DNA from: Bacteroidia bacterium
GTDB lineage: Bacteria; Bacteroidota; Bacteroidia; Bacteroidales; GWA2-32-17
Assembly: GCA_016218155.1 (NCBI GenBank)
Contig: JACREQ010000035.1
Span: 1-57,283, forward strand
Length of the DNA: 57,283 nt
Reading direction: 5' to 3'
Made by a program: the position numbers and the translations under genes. Below the pieces are notes generated by a model, which made no database searches, had not been told where the DNA came from, and saw only the letters and a list, made by a program, of their open reading frames with translations. Of the stretch, positions 15,763 to 25,446 are shown piece after piece. Within the stretch, counting starts at the first letter, position 1. The number at the start of each line of letters is the position of its first letter.

Positions 15763-18700
15763 TTGAAACTGCTTCTTTAGTTTTTTTAATAATATCTGTT
15801 CCTATTCTTCTTTTACTCTTTCCAGTTGCATCAATAAGAACTTCTCCCTTAACTGATTTATTTTGTCCATTATTTTTAAAAAATGCCCATCCTTTTCCTC
15901 TTTTATCAACTAAAACTTCTGCTGAAATATCTTCGTCATTTATAGGTTTCCCATCATATAATGCATCATTTAATCTCTTGGTTAATACACCCTCTTTTTT
16001 CAATAGTCTTGCATAATGATTTCTTTTATCTGAATCAGTCAATAAACCTCCTTTACCAAGATGTGATGGGTCATTTTGATTACCAATATTTCCAGTAGTC
16101 TGATCAGAATTAGATTCTGCATACTGAGTACATGTAACCTCTATAATTTCTCTTGTTGAGAGTAATCCATAATAATCCCAAGCTTCATTTATTTGATTTT
16201 CAGTCATCTTAACATCTCCCAACTTAAGTGCAGTTCTAAATTCATCTTGGTCACTATATTTTTCAGTTGCTGAATATACACCATCTTCTTCAACAATACC
16301 TAATACCCTTTTGTATGAGCTGTTCTTTTCTTGGAAAACTTCTGTTGTAGTTTCATTAGTAGGTTTAATTTTTTTACCATCTGGGTCCACAAAAATAATT
16401 GGATTATTTGCACAATACTGGTATGGACTTAAAAACGGGTAATTAAATGATAATGGGTCAATAGTCAACCACCTTGCAATCCTACTATCATAAATTCTTG
16501 CTCCAAAATCTAAATTACTTCCTGTTGAGCCAGTAATCTCGTCATCCTTTTCTTTGCCGTTAAATCCGAACCTGTAAGTTGTTGCTCCAAAATAATTTCT
16601 ACCCGGAGTAGGGAAACCAAATGGCATGTAGTTATTTGTTGTTAGATCGTTAACAGTAAAACTATTGGGACCACCAACAGTATCGCCATATTCTTTTACA
16701 TCGCTCAAAACAATGCGCACATTACCCAAATGGTCGGTTAATTCGTATTGTTTTTTATTTACATTTCGTGTAAACAGGTTCTCTTCCTTAGTATAAAAGC
16801 AAACCGGTTGGTTCATCATAAAATTAGCATATTTCCAGTTGGCATCGGTCATTGTTTGGGTAAGAGTGCATGTTGGTGTAGCAGCATCTGGGTTGGTTAT
16901 AATATATTGATTTTTTGTACCACCCGGAGTAACATATATTTTCCCGTTTTTACTACGCCTTACTTCTCCCGTTGCATTTGCAAGAGATACAGCATTGCCT
17001 GTGAAATTATTTATAAGGTGGCGTTTTATTTTTACAGGAGTACCCATTCCCTGATTTATTTCGGTGAAGTAAATGTACTTATTTTCAGGCGAAAAATCAA
17101 AACTTTTGCAGAATTTGGCATTGGGTAACCTTACCGAATCAATAGCAGTCGATAAAGTGTCGTGGGTTGCATTAAGGCTATAGATATAAATGGTTCCACG
17201 CAAATAACTGCCTGTTCCGTTTTCTTTGTCGGCTACAGCCAGCATAGTGCCATCGGGCGATACCCTTATCTGGCTTACGCCAGCGTTATCTTTTGAGAAT
17301 TGCTTTTTAAGAATCCTTCCTGTTCCCACACTGTCGGGATACACAGGAAACGCCCATATACTTGTTGAGTCGCTATTGTAGCTTCGCAAATATAAATAAC
17401 TAAGGTAACCGGGACGATAATCTGCCAAAAGTGCCATAGTACGACCAAAATAAGAGTTGTTAAAGAAATTAATATTCCGTGCCTCGGGTGCTGTTGTGTT
17501 GGTAAGATCGATGGTTGTGCAATAGGGCTTTCCTCTTAAAGTAAAAAGATAAAACTGTCCTGCCGAGTCGGGCGTTTGCATAGCCATAGCTTCATTTTTA
17601 AATGAAGAAGGAATACTGTAGCAATTATTAATTATGTTATTTGAACGGTCACGCAAAACAGTTACATCAAACATACTGTTAATCGTTTGAAATGTTACTC
17701 CGTCAAACCAAACATTTCCGTATCGGTCTTCGCCTGCTGCAAGTGCGCCCGGATTTAAACCGGTTGATAAAAAGCTAACGTTTGGATACGTTGGAGTTGC
17801 ACCACTGAAGTTTACATATTTAATTCCTGTTTTTGGAGACTGAAGAGGTATAACAACATTAGATTTAAACGACATAAGCGAAAGATTTGCACTGCTTACA
17901 TCATCAATATTGGGAATAATAAAAGTTGAATAATTTGCAGTAGTTCCAAGTCTTATTTTTTCTGATTTTATTTCAGAGTAATCTGTTTCTAATACCTCAT
18001 TATGATGCCAGTCATAAGTTTTAACCAACAAATCCGATGTTCGAGTTCCTAAACGGCTACTTCCGTATATTGGTTGTTCCTTTAGCTTGTACTTTATAAG
18101 CTCGTAATTATAATCCGTGCTATCTTCATATACAGCCATAATATTTCCCTGTGCATCCCGTATATAAAATGTTTTAAAAACATTATCATTAAAATCAGTT
18201 ACTTTCTTTATTACCCTGTTTCCTGCTGCATCATAAAAATATTCAAGTCGGTCTTTTTCGGAATTAGAAGTACGAACTATTTTCTTGATTTTTCCAAAAG
18301 CTGTCCAGTAAATAGTATCAATCTCATCATCATTGTTCGGGCTTGAAATAAGATTTCCATTAGCATCATATATTAATTGTTCCAAAGATTTTTGAAGATC
18401 AGTGGTATACATACCTGAAATATTCTCAATAACAGAATTTACCTGATTAGTGTTATTGTTATAGTTATATGTAAAATCATCGAAAGTATTTCCATTTTCA
18501 TCAAAACGTAAAAGCGAATTTATATTCCCGTTCGGGTCATATAAATAACGAGTTTCATAAGTGCCGGTAGTACTTAAACTATTATCATACCACTGGCTTG
18601 TCAGCAATCTGTTCAGTTCATCGTAATGAAATCTATCACCCTGTAGACCATTATAATTCAAATTATTATTTGTCTTATGCTGATAAGTCCAGGCTGCTAT

Positions 18701-21700
18701 GTTGCCGTTATATAAGCCATCGTACCCCGTGTAAGTAGACGCATCGTTTATTGTCATAAAAGAATTAGTACGTGTAAAGTCGCTGTTAAAATATTCTAAT
18801 TGCATAGCAAAAGCATCTTGTGCCACATTTTCATTTGCAGCACCATTACGGGCATCAAATCCCGGATCAAGTGAAGGTATAAGAGAAGTTTGATTAATCG
18901 ATTTAAGCCACCCCTGTAAAGTATATGTGTAATCAGTTCCCTGAACTTTGTCTTCACCCAGCAAAGTACGCCTTAACGGACCGTGAAGAAAATAACTGTA
19001 CTGAGCATCTTTATCCCAGATATTTCCGTCAACGGATGTTTCAGTTAATACAATCCTGTTATCAGCATCATATGTATACCGATGGAAAAACTGATCGATT
19101 TTACCTTCATTATATTTTACTTTTAACACATTGCCATTTACCAAATCGTAATCGTATCCAATATATTGTTTTCCCAGATATGGCAACTCCTGAATAAGCC
19201 ATTCAACGTTCCCGTGAGGATCGTAACTGTACCATGTGTAAACTGAATCAGCAGTATAGGTATAACTTATCCGGTTAAGCAAATTATGTTGAGAAGAACC
19301 ATCCAGATAATGAATATTAAAACCAGGAGTAGTATAAACAGTATATACCTGTTGTTTGCAATGACTTGCTGAAGGCCAGGTATTATCATCTAAATGGGCT
19401 TGATCCATAAAACCATTTCCGTCAGCTCCTTCACCAGATTCAATTACCCGGAAATTATTATCATATTTGGTATAAGAGAATTTTTCATCAATAGTCTGTT
19501 GTGCACTTTGCGAGAATCGCAATAAACCCATGCTGTTATAATAAAACTTTGTTTCACCGGCATCAGGTGTTTTTTGCTCTATAAGTTGTCCCAAACTGTT
19601 ATATTGATACGTTGTTGCAAGTGGATAAACAGTAGTATCACTTCTTGAATAAGTTTGAGTTAAATCAATCGCAGCAGGAGGTACGGTTTTAATCAAATGA
19701 CCAGCCCTGTCATAATAGTAGAGTGTATAGTGGTGGTAAGCGAGATTGTATTGTGCAGTATAAGAATCATTAAGAGATGCAGCCAGCGTACATTTATTCT
19801 GATATTCCTGAATTAATTCCAGACGGTGTGATTCTATAAAATCATTAGCCTGTATAAGTATCATATTTTTTATGTCAGATATAATAGCCTGTTCACAATT
19901 CATAGGTTGTATATCAACAAAACCATCCAGAGTATCTGAAATTACAGGGAATGGTTTCCATTTAATACAAATAGTCTGGTCTTTACAAACATATTTATAT
20001 TTTAATGTCCAGTAATCGTTTGATAAATTAAATGCTTTTGCACTTTTCTGATTTCCTATTGTATCATTTGAATATCCTCCGAAAACAATATCCCTGTCAA
20101 ATGTTTGTATTACTGATGTACCATTATTACTAAATGTTATTGGATTAAGATATCCCAGTCCCTGCAAAGCTATATCATAAATATAATTTAATGAATCATC
20201 CACTATCACTGACCACATTATTTTGCTTGCAAGACTTCCGGTTGCATGGCGCGTTGAAGTTGTATCATTAATTGTAATAACCTCAGCTGTTGTCATTAAA
20301 TAATAATTCCCTGAACGAGCTCTCATAATATCTGCACCTTCTTTTGCTTCATGAACATCTGAGCCGAATGTGCGATCATACTGGTATTGTCCGAAAGGAT
20401 TAGTCCGTACCAGCCAAAGGTCAGATTCACTATAATTTGCTGCATTATGGTCGCCATATCCCTGAGTTGAATAAGAACTACCTGCAATAATAATGTTCCA
20501 ATCGGGTGTTTCGGTAACTGACCATGCAAAATCATCGTTATTTCCTCCTAACACTTCATTCCATAATACATTTCCATTCTTATCAATTTTAACAAGCCAG
20601 TAGTCGGTTGAATTATTCGCAAGAGTATCGGTCACATAGCTGGAAGTGAGCGAACAAGTATCGCATAATGGAGAGTTTGTATATCCACATAACAACACAT
20701 TGTTATCTCCTGTTAATATGGCATCTGTTAACACATCTGAACCATAGCCTCCATAGGTTTTATCCCAAATTATTTCACCTAATGAACTTACTTTAATTAC
20801 CCAATAATCACTGGTGCTATATATACCATTTTTACGATTATGAGTCGTTTTATTTCCCGAACTATCGGAAAAAGAAGATCCGCATAACATTATAGATTTA
20901 TCAGGTAATTCGACAATGGCTTTCAAGTCGTCATTGTCAGTACCACCGTAGGTTTTATCCCAAATTCTATTTCCACTTTTATCCAATTTAATTATCCAAA
21001 AATCGTCATATCCGATAGCTCTTGACAATTTGGAATACCCTGGAACCGAATCAGACCTTGATGTACCTGCTAACAAATAACCTTCATCGCAAGTCTGAAT
21101 AGCACATTTCAAAAAATCTTTATCAGCTGCCTGGATATCAATACCCCATTCTTTTGCCCCAGAACTATCTTTTTTAACAATCCAGTAATCTTCATTAACA
21201 GCTGGTAAACCATCTTTGTTCCCGATAGTATCAACTGTATTAGAAGTACCGATTAGTAATAATCCTTTATCCTTAGTTTGAATAACTGAACTGAGTGTTT
21301 CCGTATTTCCTCCACCATCAACTTTATCCCATACTTTTAGAAATTTACCATAAGTAGTATCTGTAACATCAGTGGCACTCATAATCTCACTTCTTATTCC
21401 GTTGGTTGACACAGTATCCCATCCAGTGCCACCATTAAATGACAAATCGTACATGCCGTTAAAAGACCGTTGAAAATGCGCCCATTGAGTTGAGTCACCC
21501 CAAGAATCACCAACTTTTGTTAGTTCACACCCTTCCATGCAATAATCAACCAAAGCATTTGTTAAGCATTGTACCTGTGATTTGGATTTATCAAAAATAT
21601 CAGGGTCATGAGATGTTGAATAATCAAAAATATAATGTAGCCCAAAAGTAGTATCGGCTGCTAACTGATGCCAGTCACCTTCTATATAATCCTGTTGGTC

Positions 21701-24697
21701 GTGTATCAGTTGCACCACATTTGATTCAAAACCGGCACGACGTTGATCGCATCGTTCCCTGCACTTATCCATATTTGCTTGTGCAATGGAATCTATTACA
21801 TCCTGAGTATTTGCAGGATTGCTAAAATAATCCAGTGTAAATGTAAAACAATCGGCACAATCATCGAAAAAGTAATTAGACTGACTGCCAATACAGTTAT
21901 TTAAAAGTTCAAGATAATGATTTAATGTAGTACCTGTACCCCAACAAGTAAAATCATCATCTGCCCGTGTAAGACAATTTGCACATGAAGTAGTGTCAGC
22001 GCAAACTAATTGATTAATGGCTTCCTTACAAGCAGTATGAGATTCGATAGCAGGATTATAATAAACCCATTCATATGCATGAGGATATACTGCTGTCTGA
22101 CTTGTATCTGTAGAGTTAAAATGATAACCTGTACAAGCAAGAAATTCACTTACTAAATTGAGTTGATGATTATTAGAAGAATCACTTCCCGATATTGTTT
22201 GGTATTGTCCATAACTATATACAACTCCTCTCCAACAATTCCATATAGCTTCACAATCATAACCATCCTGTAGCATATTATCAACCATTGTCGCAAATGT
22301 ATTCCATGTATAATGACTTCCAAAAAATCCTAGATAAGTGTCATGATTTGTAATAACTGTATCATTATAAGATGAAAAATAGGTCATGAAAAGTTCTGCC
22401 TGTTCTGCTGTTGTATTTTCAACATCGCATGGAATATTAGGGCAGGCCATAACGGGAATTGGTATTGAGAAACAAGAATTTACAGGAAGTATTATAGTTG
22501 AATCATGAAGATCTTTATCTGGAAAAAGATATGCGTTCACATTAACACCAAAAGTATAATAAAAACTATCAACACCTAAAGAATCAAGCAAATGAATATA
22601 ATATTCAACTGAATCACGAATCAATAATGAATCAGCAGTAAATAAATCATGGACATCGCTAGTCATAAACAAATTCCCCTGACTGTCTGAATTCATTACT
22701 GTAACTTCTTTTTGTAATAGATAAGAACCGGCTGGAAGTTTAAATGAATGAGTAATAGTTTTGGTTGTTTGGCAACTATCTGGATGAAGTATTTCCAAAG
22801 TATCAGCTGTTATCACAGAATCCAGATCTGTATTTATAACTCTGAGCCTAACCACATAATCGCAAGTACGACAAATGGTTGTATCACAATCATTTTCTAA
22901 TCTCTGGGGAGTTATTGTGTAATTTACATCAACAGTTGTACTATCATTATCAAATAAAATAAAAGCACCCTGAGCTGTAATTAAATTTCCGTTTTGTGTA
23001 TTACCATTAGTAGCAAAGTTTACTGAAAAATTAGCATCTGCCTGCGAAGAAAGAGATTCAAGTGCTGCATTGCGGTAGGGGTTTACAGCCAGACAGGTAG
23101 CTATTAATTTTCCATCATTCTCATAATATTTTACCGAGGTTGAATTATTTGGATCGGTTACAATCTCCTTATACACGGAATTTCCGGCAGGGGCTTCATT
23201 TGCCATAACACGAACCAACTCATTATCGGCAACACCTGTATAATATGTTTTGATAGTATGTGAGTCATTCTTACGAACTGTATGAATTGCTCCAGGATTA
23301 CTTTGTTGTATTACCCGTCCGGTACCTCCCTGATAAAGTGTTCGGGAAAAAGGATATTTTTCAGCATCGGGAACATAAACATCGCTGTTATTTTCAGAAT
23401 AATAAGTATAAAAACCAATACTATCAACTGTTTGTTTTGGGGCAAACCATGTAGAATCAGAATCAAAATGTCTGGCAGAATACAAAGAATCGGAATGTCG
23501 TTCTTTTAATAAATCCTGAACATATTCCAAAGAATTTGTTGAGACCGGAACCGGTAAAGAAGTTAAAGCTGGTCTACCCGCATAGTCATATACAGTAGCT
23601 TTTACCATTACAGTGTCGGCACTTTCGAGATGAACCTGATCTTGTTCCATCTGCTGAAGACCATTGGCAAACGAAATTGTTTCTTTTAGCTTAAAAGGAC
23701 TCTTTGTAGCAGCTCCACCTTCAGAAAAAACACGGCTATAAATCCAGTTTATATCTTCATTAAATTGATTGTAAAAAAAGATATCATCAACACTTGTGTT
23801 ATCAGTAAAATTATAAAGTGTTCCCTGTGCAATATGGTGCGACCAACTTCCATAATTTCTGGAATCAGCTTTACCACCCGGATATTGTGTGCTTATTGGT
23901 CTTACTCTCCAAATATAGTAACCTGTTCCTTCAGTAAGTGTGAGATCAAGAAAAGTTTGATTTGATTGTGTTTCTATGGTAAGTGCTTTATTCCAATCTA
24001 CCCATGCATCTACCTCGTCTTCATTCACACGATCAGTACTGGTAGTATCGTACATTTTTAGCAACTGAAATTCATAATCCGAATAAGGACAATCCGATGA
24101 CCAACTAAATCGCACCCTGTTTGTGTTAGTTTGATTCATGTCAACAGATAATCCTGAAACAAGTTCATTTGCAGACATCGCTAACCAATGAAGATCGATT
24201 ATATACCATGCTGTTAATTTTACCCAAGTAGCCCAATAAGAACTTGAGCAACCAGAGCAACTCGTATATTCTACTTTAAAATGGTCTACAATTCCTGCAA
24301 CATCGCTAAAATCGACATGCATTAGTACTTCGGGCTGAGTTTGTGACAAAGCAAGTGTTTCAACCTTCTGAAATAAAATATTGTTAAGAGCATCATATCC
24401 AAAAATCGTAACAATTGTGTAATAGCTAAAAGAAGTTGAGCCGAATTCATAATCATCATCTGTAGCAAATCGCACATCAAAGGTGCCATTTCCTCTAGCA
24501 TAACCACATCCATTTGGTACGGTTACTGATGATACAATAAAATTAATACTATCTGCACTTAGCAAATCAGTTTTATTAATAATAGATGTATCGGTTAAAT
24601 AATATTGAGATTGGGCTTGTATTGAAGAAAATGAAATTCCTGCTAATAAAAACATCAATACAAAAAGTATCAGCCGATGTTGAATATATGTATTCAT
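15755..24697 (-). CDS. Giant Rhs/YD-repeat protein with inserted beta-propeller and unique C-terminal tip
   Basis: A 2980-residue exported protein (signal peptide 1-29). Order: a fibronectin-like region with Cys pairs (to about 1010); a seven-fold-looking propeller (about 1130-1540) with repeats like YGGTDNDDLKAIVELPD; YD repeats (about 1690-2200: YQYNSLGQLIEQK, YYNSMGLLRFSQ, YDPHGNVEWLI, YDELNRLLTS, YDAAGNRVIKK); a 430-residue insert (about 2215-2648) that reads as a second propeller; then the Rhs core restarts at YELTDHLGNVRIVLSD, with FGFNGKEKDDE, DFGARIYDSRIARWLTIDPLS and NPIIFVDPDGK. The last 205 residues are unique. Rhs shells encapsulate a C-terminal toxin and cleave it off near the core end. 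No catalytic motif is obvious in the tip. The next gene may be its immunity partner. Confidence 0.88.
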   Translation of the reverse strand: MNTYIQHRLILFVLMFLLAGISFSSIQAQSQYYLTDTSIINKTDLLSADSINFIVSSVTVPNGCGYARGNGTFDVRFATDDDYEFGSTSFSYYTIVTIFGYDALNNILFQKVETLALSQTQPEVLMHVDFSDVAGIVDHFKVEYTSCSGCSSSYWATWVKLTAWYIIDLHWLAMSANELVSGLSVDMNQTNTNRVRFSWSSDCPYSDYEFQLLKMYDTTSTDRVNEDEVDAWVDWNKALTIETQSNQTFLDLTLTEGTGYYIWRVRPISTQYPGGKADSRNYGSWSHHIAQGTLYNFTDNTSVDDIFFYNQFNEDINWIYSRVFSEGGAATKSPFKLKETISFANGLQQMEQDQVHLESADTVMVKATVYDYAGRPALTSLPVPVSTNSLEYVQDLLKERHSDSLYSARHFDSDSTWFAPKQTVDSIGFYTYYSENNSDVYVPDAEKYPFSRTLYQGGTGRVIQQSNPGAIHTVRKNDSHTIKTYYTGVADNELVRVMANEAPAGNSVYKEIVTDPNNSTSVKYYENDGKLIATCLAVNPYRNAALESLSSQADANFSVNFATNGNTQNGNLITAQGAFILFDNDSTTVDVNYTITPQRLENDCDTTICRTCDYVVRLRVINTDLDSVITADTLEILHPDSCQTTKTITHSFKLPAGSYLLQKEVTVMNSDSQGNLFMTSDVHDLFTADSLLIRDSVEYYIHLLDSLGVDSFYYTFGVNVNAYLFPDKDLHDSTIILPVNSCFSIPIPVMACPNIPCDVENTTAEQAELFMTYFSSYNDTVITNHDTYLGFFGSHYTWNTFATMVDNMLQDGYDCEAIWNCWRGVVYSYGQYQTISGSDSSNNHQLNLVSEFLACTGYHFNSTDTSQTAVYPHAYEWVYYNPAIESHTACKEAINQLVCADTTSCANCLTRADDDFTCWGTGTTLNHYLELLNNCIGSQSNYFFDDCADCFTFTLDYFSNPANTQDVIDSIAQANMDKCRERCDQRRAGFESNVVQLIHDQQDYIEGDWHQLAADTTFGLHYIFDYSTSHDPDIFDKSKSQVQCLTNALVDYCMEGCELTKVGDSWGDSTQWAHFQRSFNGMYDLSFNGGTGWDTVSTNGIRSEIMSATDVTDTTYGKFLKVWDKVDGGGNTETLSSVIQTKDKGLLLIGTSNTVDTIGNKDGLPAVNEDYWIVKKDSSGAKEWGIDIQAADKDFLKCAIQTCDEGYLLAGTSRSDSVPGYSKLSRAIGYDDFWIIKLDKSGNRIWDKTYGGTDNDDLKAIVELPDKSIMLCGSSFSDSSGNKTTHNRKNGIYSTSDYWVIKVSSLGEIIWDKTYGGYGSDVLTDAILTGDNNVLLCGYTNSPLCDTCSLTSSYVTDTLANNSTDYWLVKIDKNGNVLWNEVLGGNNDDFAWSVTETPDWNIIIAGSSYSTQGYGDHNAANYSESDLWLVRTNPFGQYQYDRTFGSDVHEAKEGADIMRARSGNYYLMTTAEVITINDTTSTRHATGSLASKIMWSVIVDDSLNYIYDIALQGLGYLNPITFSNNGTSVIQTFDRDIVFGGYSNDTIGNQKSAKAFNLSNDYWTLKYKYVCKDQTICIKWKPFPVISDTLDGFVDIQPMNCEQAIISDIKNMILIQANDFIESHRLELIQEYQNKCTLAASLNDSYTAQYNLAYHHYTLYYYDRAGHLIKTVPPAAIDLTQTYSRSDTTVYPLATTYQYNSLGQLIEQKTPDAGETKFYYNSMGLLRFSQSAQQTIDEKFSYTKYDNNFRVIESGEGADGNGFMDQAHLDDNTWPSASHCKQQVYTVYTTPGFNIHYLDGSSQHNLLNRISYTYTADSVYTWYSYDPHGNVEWLIQELPYLGKQYIGYDYDLVNGNVLKVKYNEGKIDQFFHRYTYDADNRIVLTETSVDGNIWDKDAQYSYFLHGPLRRTLLGEDKVQGTDYTYTLQGWLKSINQTSLIPSLDPGFDARNGAANENVAQDAFAMQLEYFNSDFTRTNSFMTINDASTYTGYDGLYNGNIAAWTYQHKTNNNLNYNGLQGDRFHYDELNRLLTSQWYDNSLSTTGTYETRYLYDPNGNINSLLRFDENGNTFDDFTYNYNNNTNQVNSVIENISGMYTTDLQKSLEQLIYDANGNLISSPNNDDEIDTIYWTAFGKIKKIVRTSNSEKDRLEYFYDAAGNRVIKKVTDFNDNVFKTFYIRDAQGNIMAVYEDSTDYNYELIKYKLKEQPIYGSSRLGTRTSDLLVKTYDWHHNEVLETDYSEIKSEKIRLGTTANYSTFIIPNIDDVSSANLSLMSFKSNVVIPLQSPKTGIKYVNFSGATPTYPNVSFLSTGLNPGALAAGEDRYGNVWFDGVTFQTINSMFDVTVLRDRSNNIINNCYSIPSSFKNEAMAMQTPDSAGQFYLFTLRGKPYCTTIDLTNTTAPEARNINFFNNSYFGRTMALLADYRPGYLSYLYLRSYNSDSTSIWAFPVYPDSVGTGRILKKQFSKDNAGVSQIRVSPDGTMLAVADKENGTGSYLRGTIYIYSLNATHDTLSTAIDSVRLPNAKFCKSFDFSPENKYIYFTEINQGMGTPVKIKRHLINNFTGNAVSLANATGEVRRSKNGKIYVTPGGTKNQYIITNPDAATPTCTLTQTMTDANWKYANFMMNQPVCFYTKEENLFTRNVNKKQYELTDHLGNVRIVLSDVKEYGDTVGGPNSFTVNDLTTNNYMPFGFPTPGRNYFGATTYRFGFNGKEKDDEITGSTGSNLDFGARIYDSRIARWLTIDPLSFNYPFLSPYQYCANNPIIFVDPDGKKIKPTNETTTEVFQEKNSSYKRVLGIVEEDGVYSATEKYSDQDEFRTALKLGDVKMTENQINEAWDYYGLLSTREIIEVTCTQYAESNSDQTTGNIGNQNDPSHLGKGGLLTDSDKRNHYARLLKKEGVLTKRLNDALYDGKPINDEDISAEVLVDKRGKGWAFFKNNGQNKSVKGEVLIDATGKSKRRIGTDIIKKTKEAVSND

Positions 24698-25446
24698 AAT
24701 TTCTTGGATTTTCGAAAATCTTTTACTTGATATTTACTGTAGTCTGAACGTAGTTTTCCGTTAGGTTGGAATACTTTGGAATAAAAATTATTTGTAAGAA
24801 CTTGTCCTGAATATTTATTATTTATTTCGTTTACTTTAAGCTCCAACGATCTCATTTGTTTTGAAGAAGGAGCAAAATACATTTTCAATGCTTTAATCTG
24901 ATTTGTAGTGCAATCAATAATATAATCAACTGTCGTAAAACCAAATGATTTAATTCCTTTCTCGTTTAACCTAATTCTTATTTTTCTAATTTCTTTGTTT
25001 CCGGTTTTTTCTTTTTTATCACTAATCACAGTACTTACTTTAAAAATACTATCCTGAATAGCAGAAGGTTGAATGGATTTCCTCTGATTTAATTTATTAT
25101 TGTCAGGATCGTAAAGAGTAATTCTCTTTTCTATAGGTTGTATCACCATCCAAAGTGCATTATCTCCATAATATTGCATATCTGAATTGAGAATAACAGA
25201 CTTGTCATTTTTTGAATAAAACTCTACTGTTGAATTTGTTGTTTTCTCTGCATTTTCCTGCATGTATTTTATAGTGACACTGTATTTTATGCAAATGGCT
25301 GTTTCTTTTTGTTCTTTTAACAATGAATTCCATTGTGCATATGCCTTTTTTAAACAATTAACAGCATCTGTTTTTTCGCTTGTATTAAGCGAAAAAACAG
25401 ATGTGTTTAATAAAACCAGAATTGATATAATTATATTTTTTATCAT
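24694..25446 (-). CDS. LolA-like periplasmic protein
   Basis: A 250-residue exported protein (signal peptide 1-22). The arrangement of strands (STVEFYSKNDKSVIL, NALWMVIQPIEKRITLYDPD, then a central FTTVDYIIDCTTNQIKALKM and a terminal YSGQVLTNNFYSKVF) resembles the half-barrel of LolA/LppX lipoprotein carriers. The sequence is diverged, so this rests on strand pattern and size. It overlaps both neighbours by four bases (ATGA) and sits exactly between the TcB-like and the Rhs genes, so a role in keeping one of those giant proteins soluble in the periplasm, or in lipid handling for them, is a reasonable guess. Confidence 0.6.
   Translation of the reverse strand: MIKNIIISILVLLNTSVFSLNTSEKTDAVNCLKKAYAQWNSLLKEQKETAICIKYSVTIKYMQENAEKTTNSTVEFYSKNDKSVILNSDMQYYGDNALWMVIQPIEKRITLYDPDNNKLNQRKSIQPSAIQDSIFKVSTVISDKKEKTGNKEIRKIRIRLNEKGIKSFGFTTVDYIIDCTTNQIKALKMYFAPSSKQMRSLELKVNEINNKYSGQVLTNNFYSKVFQPNGKLRSDYSKYQVKDFRKSKKL

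Noticed and set aside
16748-17128. Plus-strand open frame of 126 codons opposite the Rhs gene
   Set aside because: It runs antisense within a clear long coding sequence; the translation has no domain and an atypical composition. Regarded as a shadow frame.
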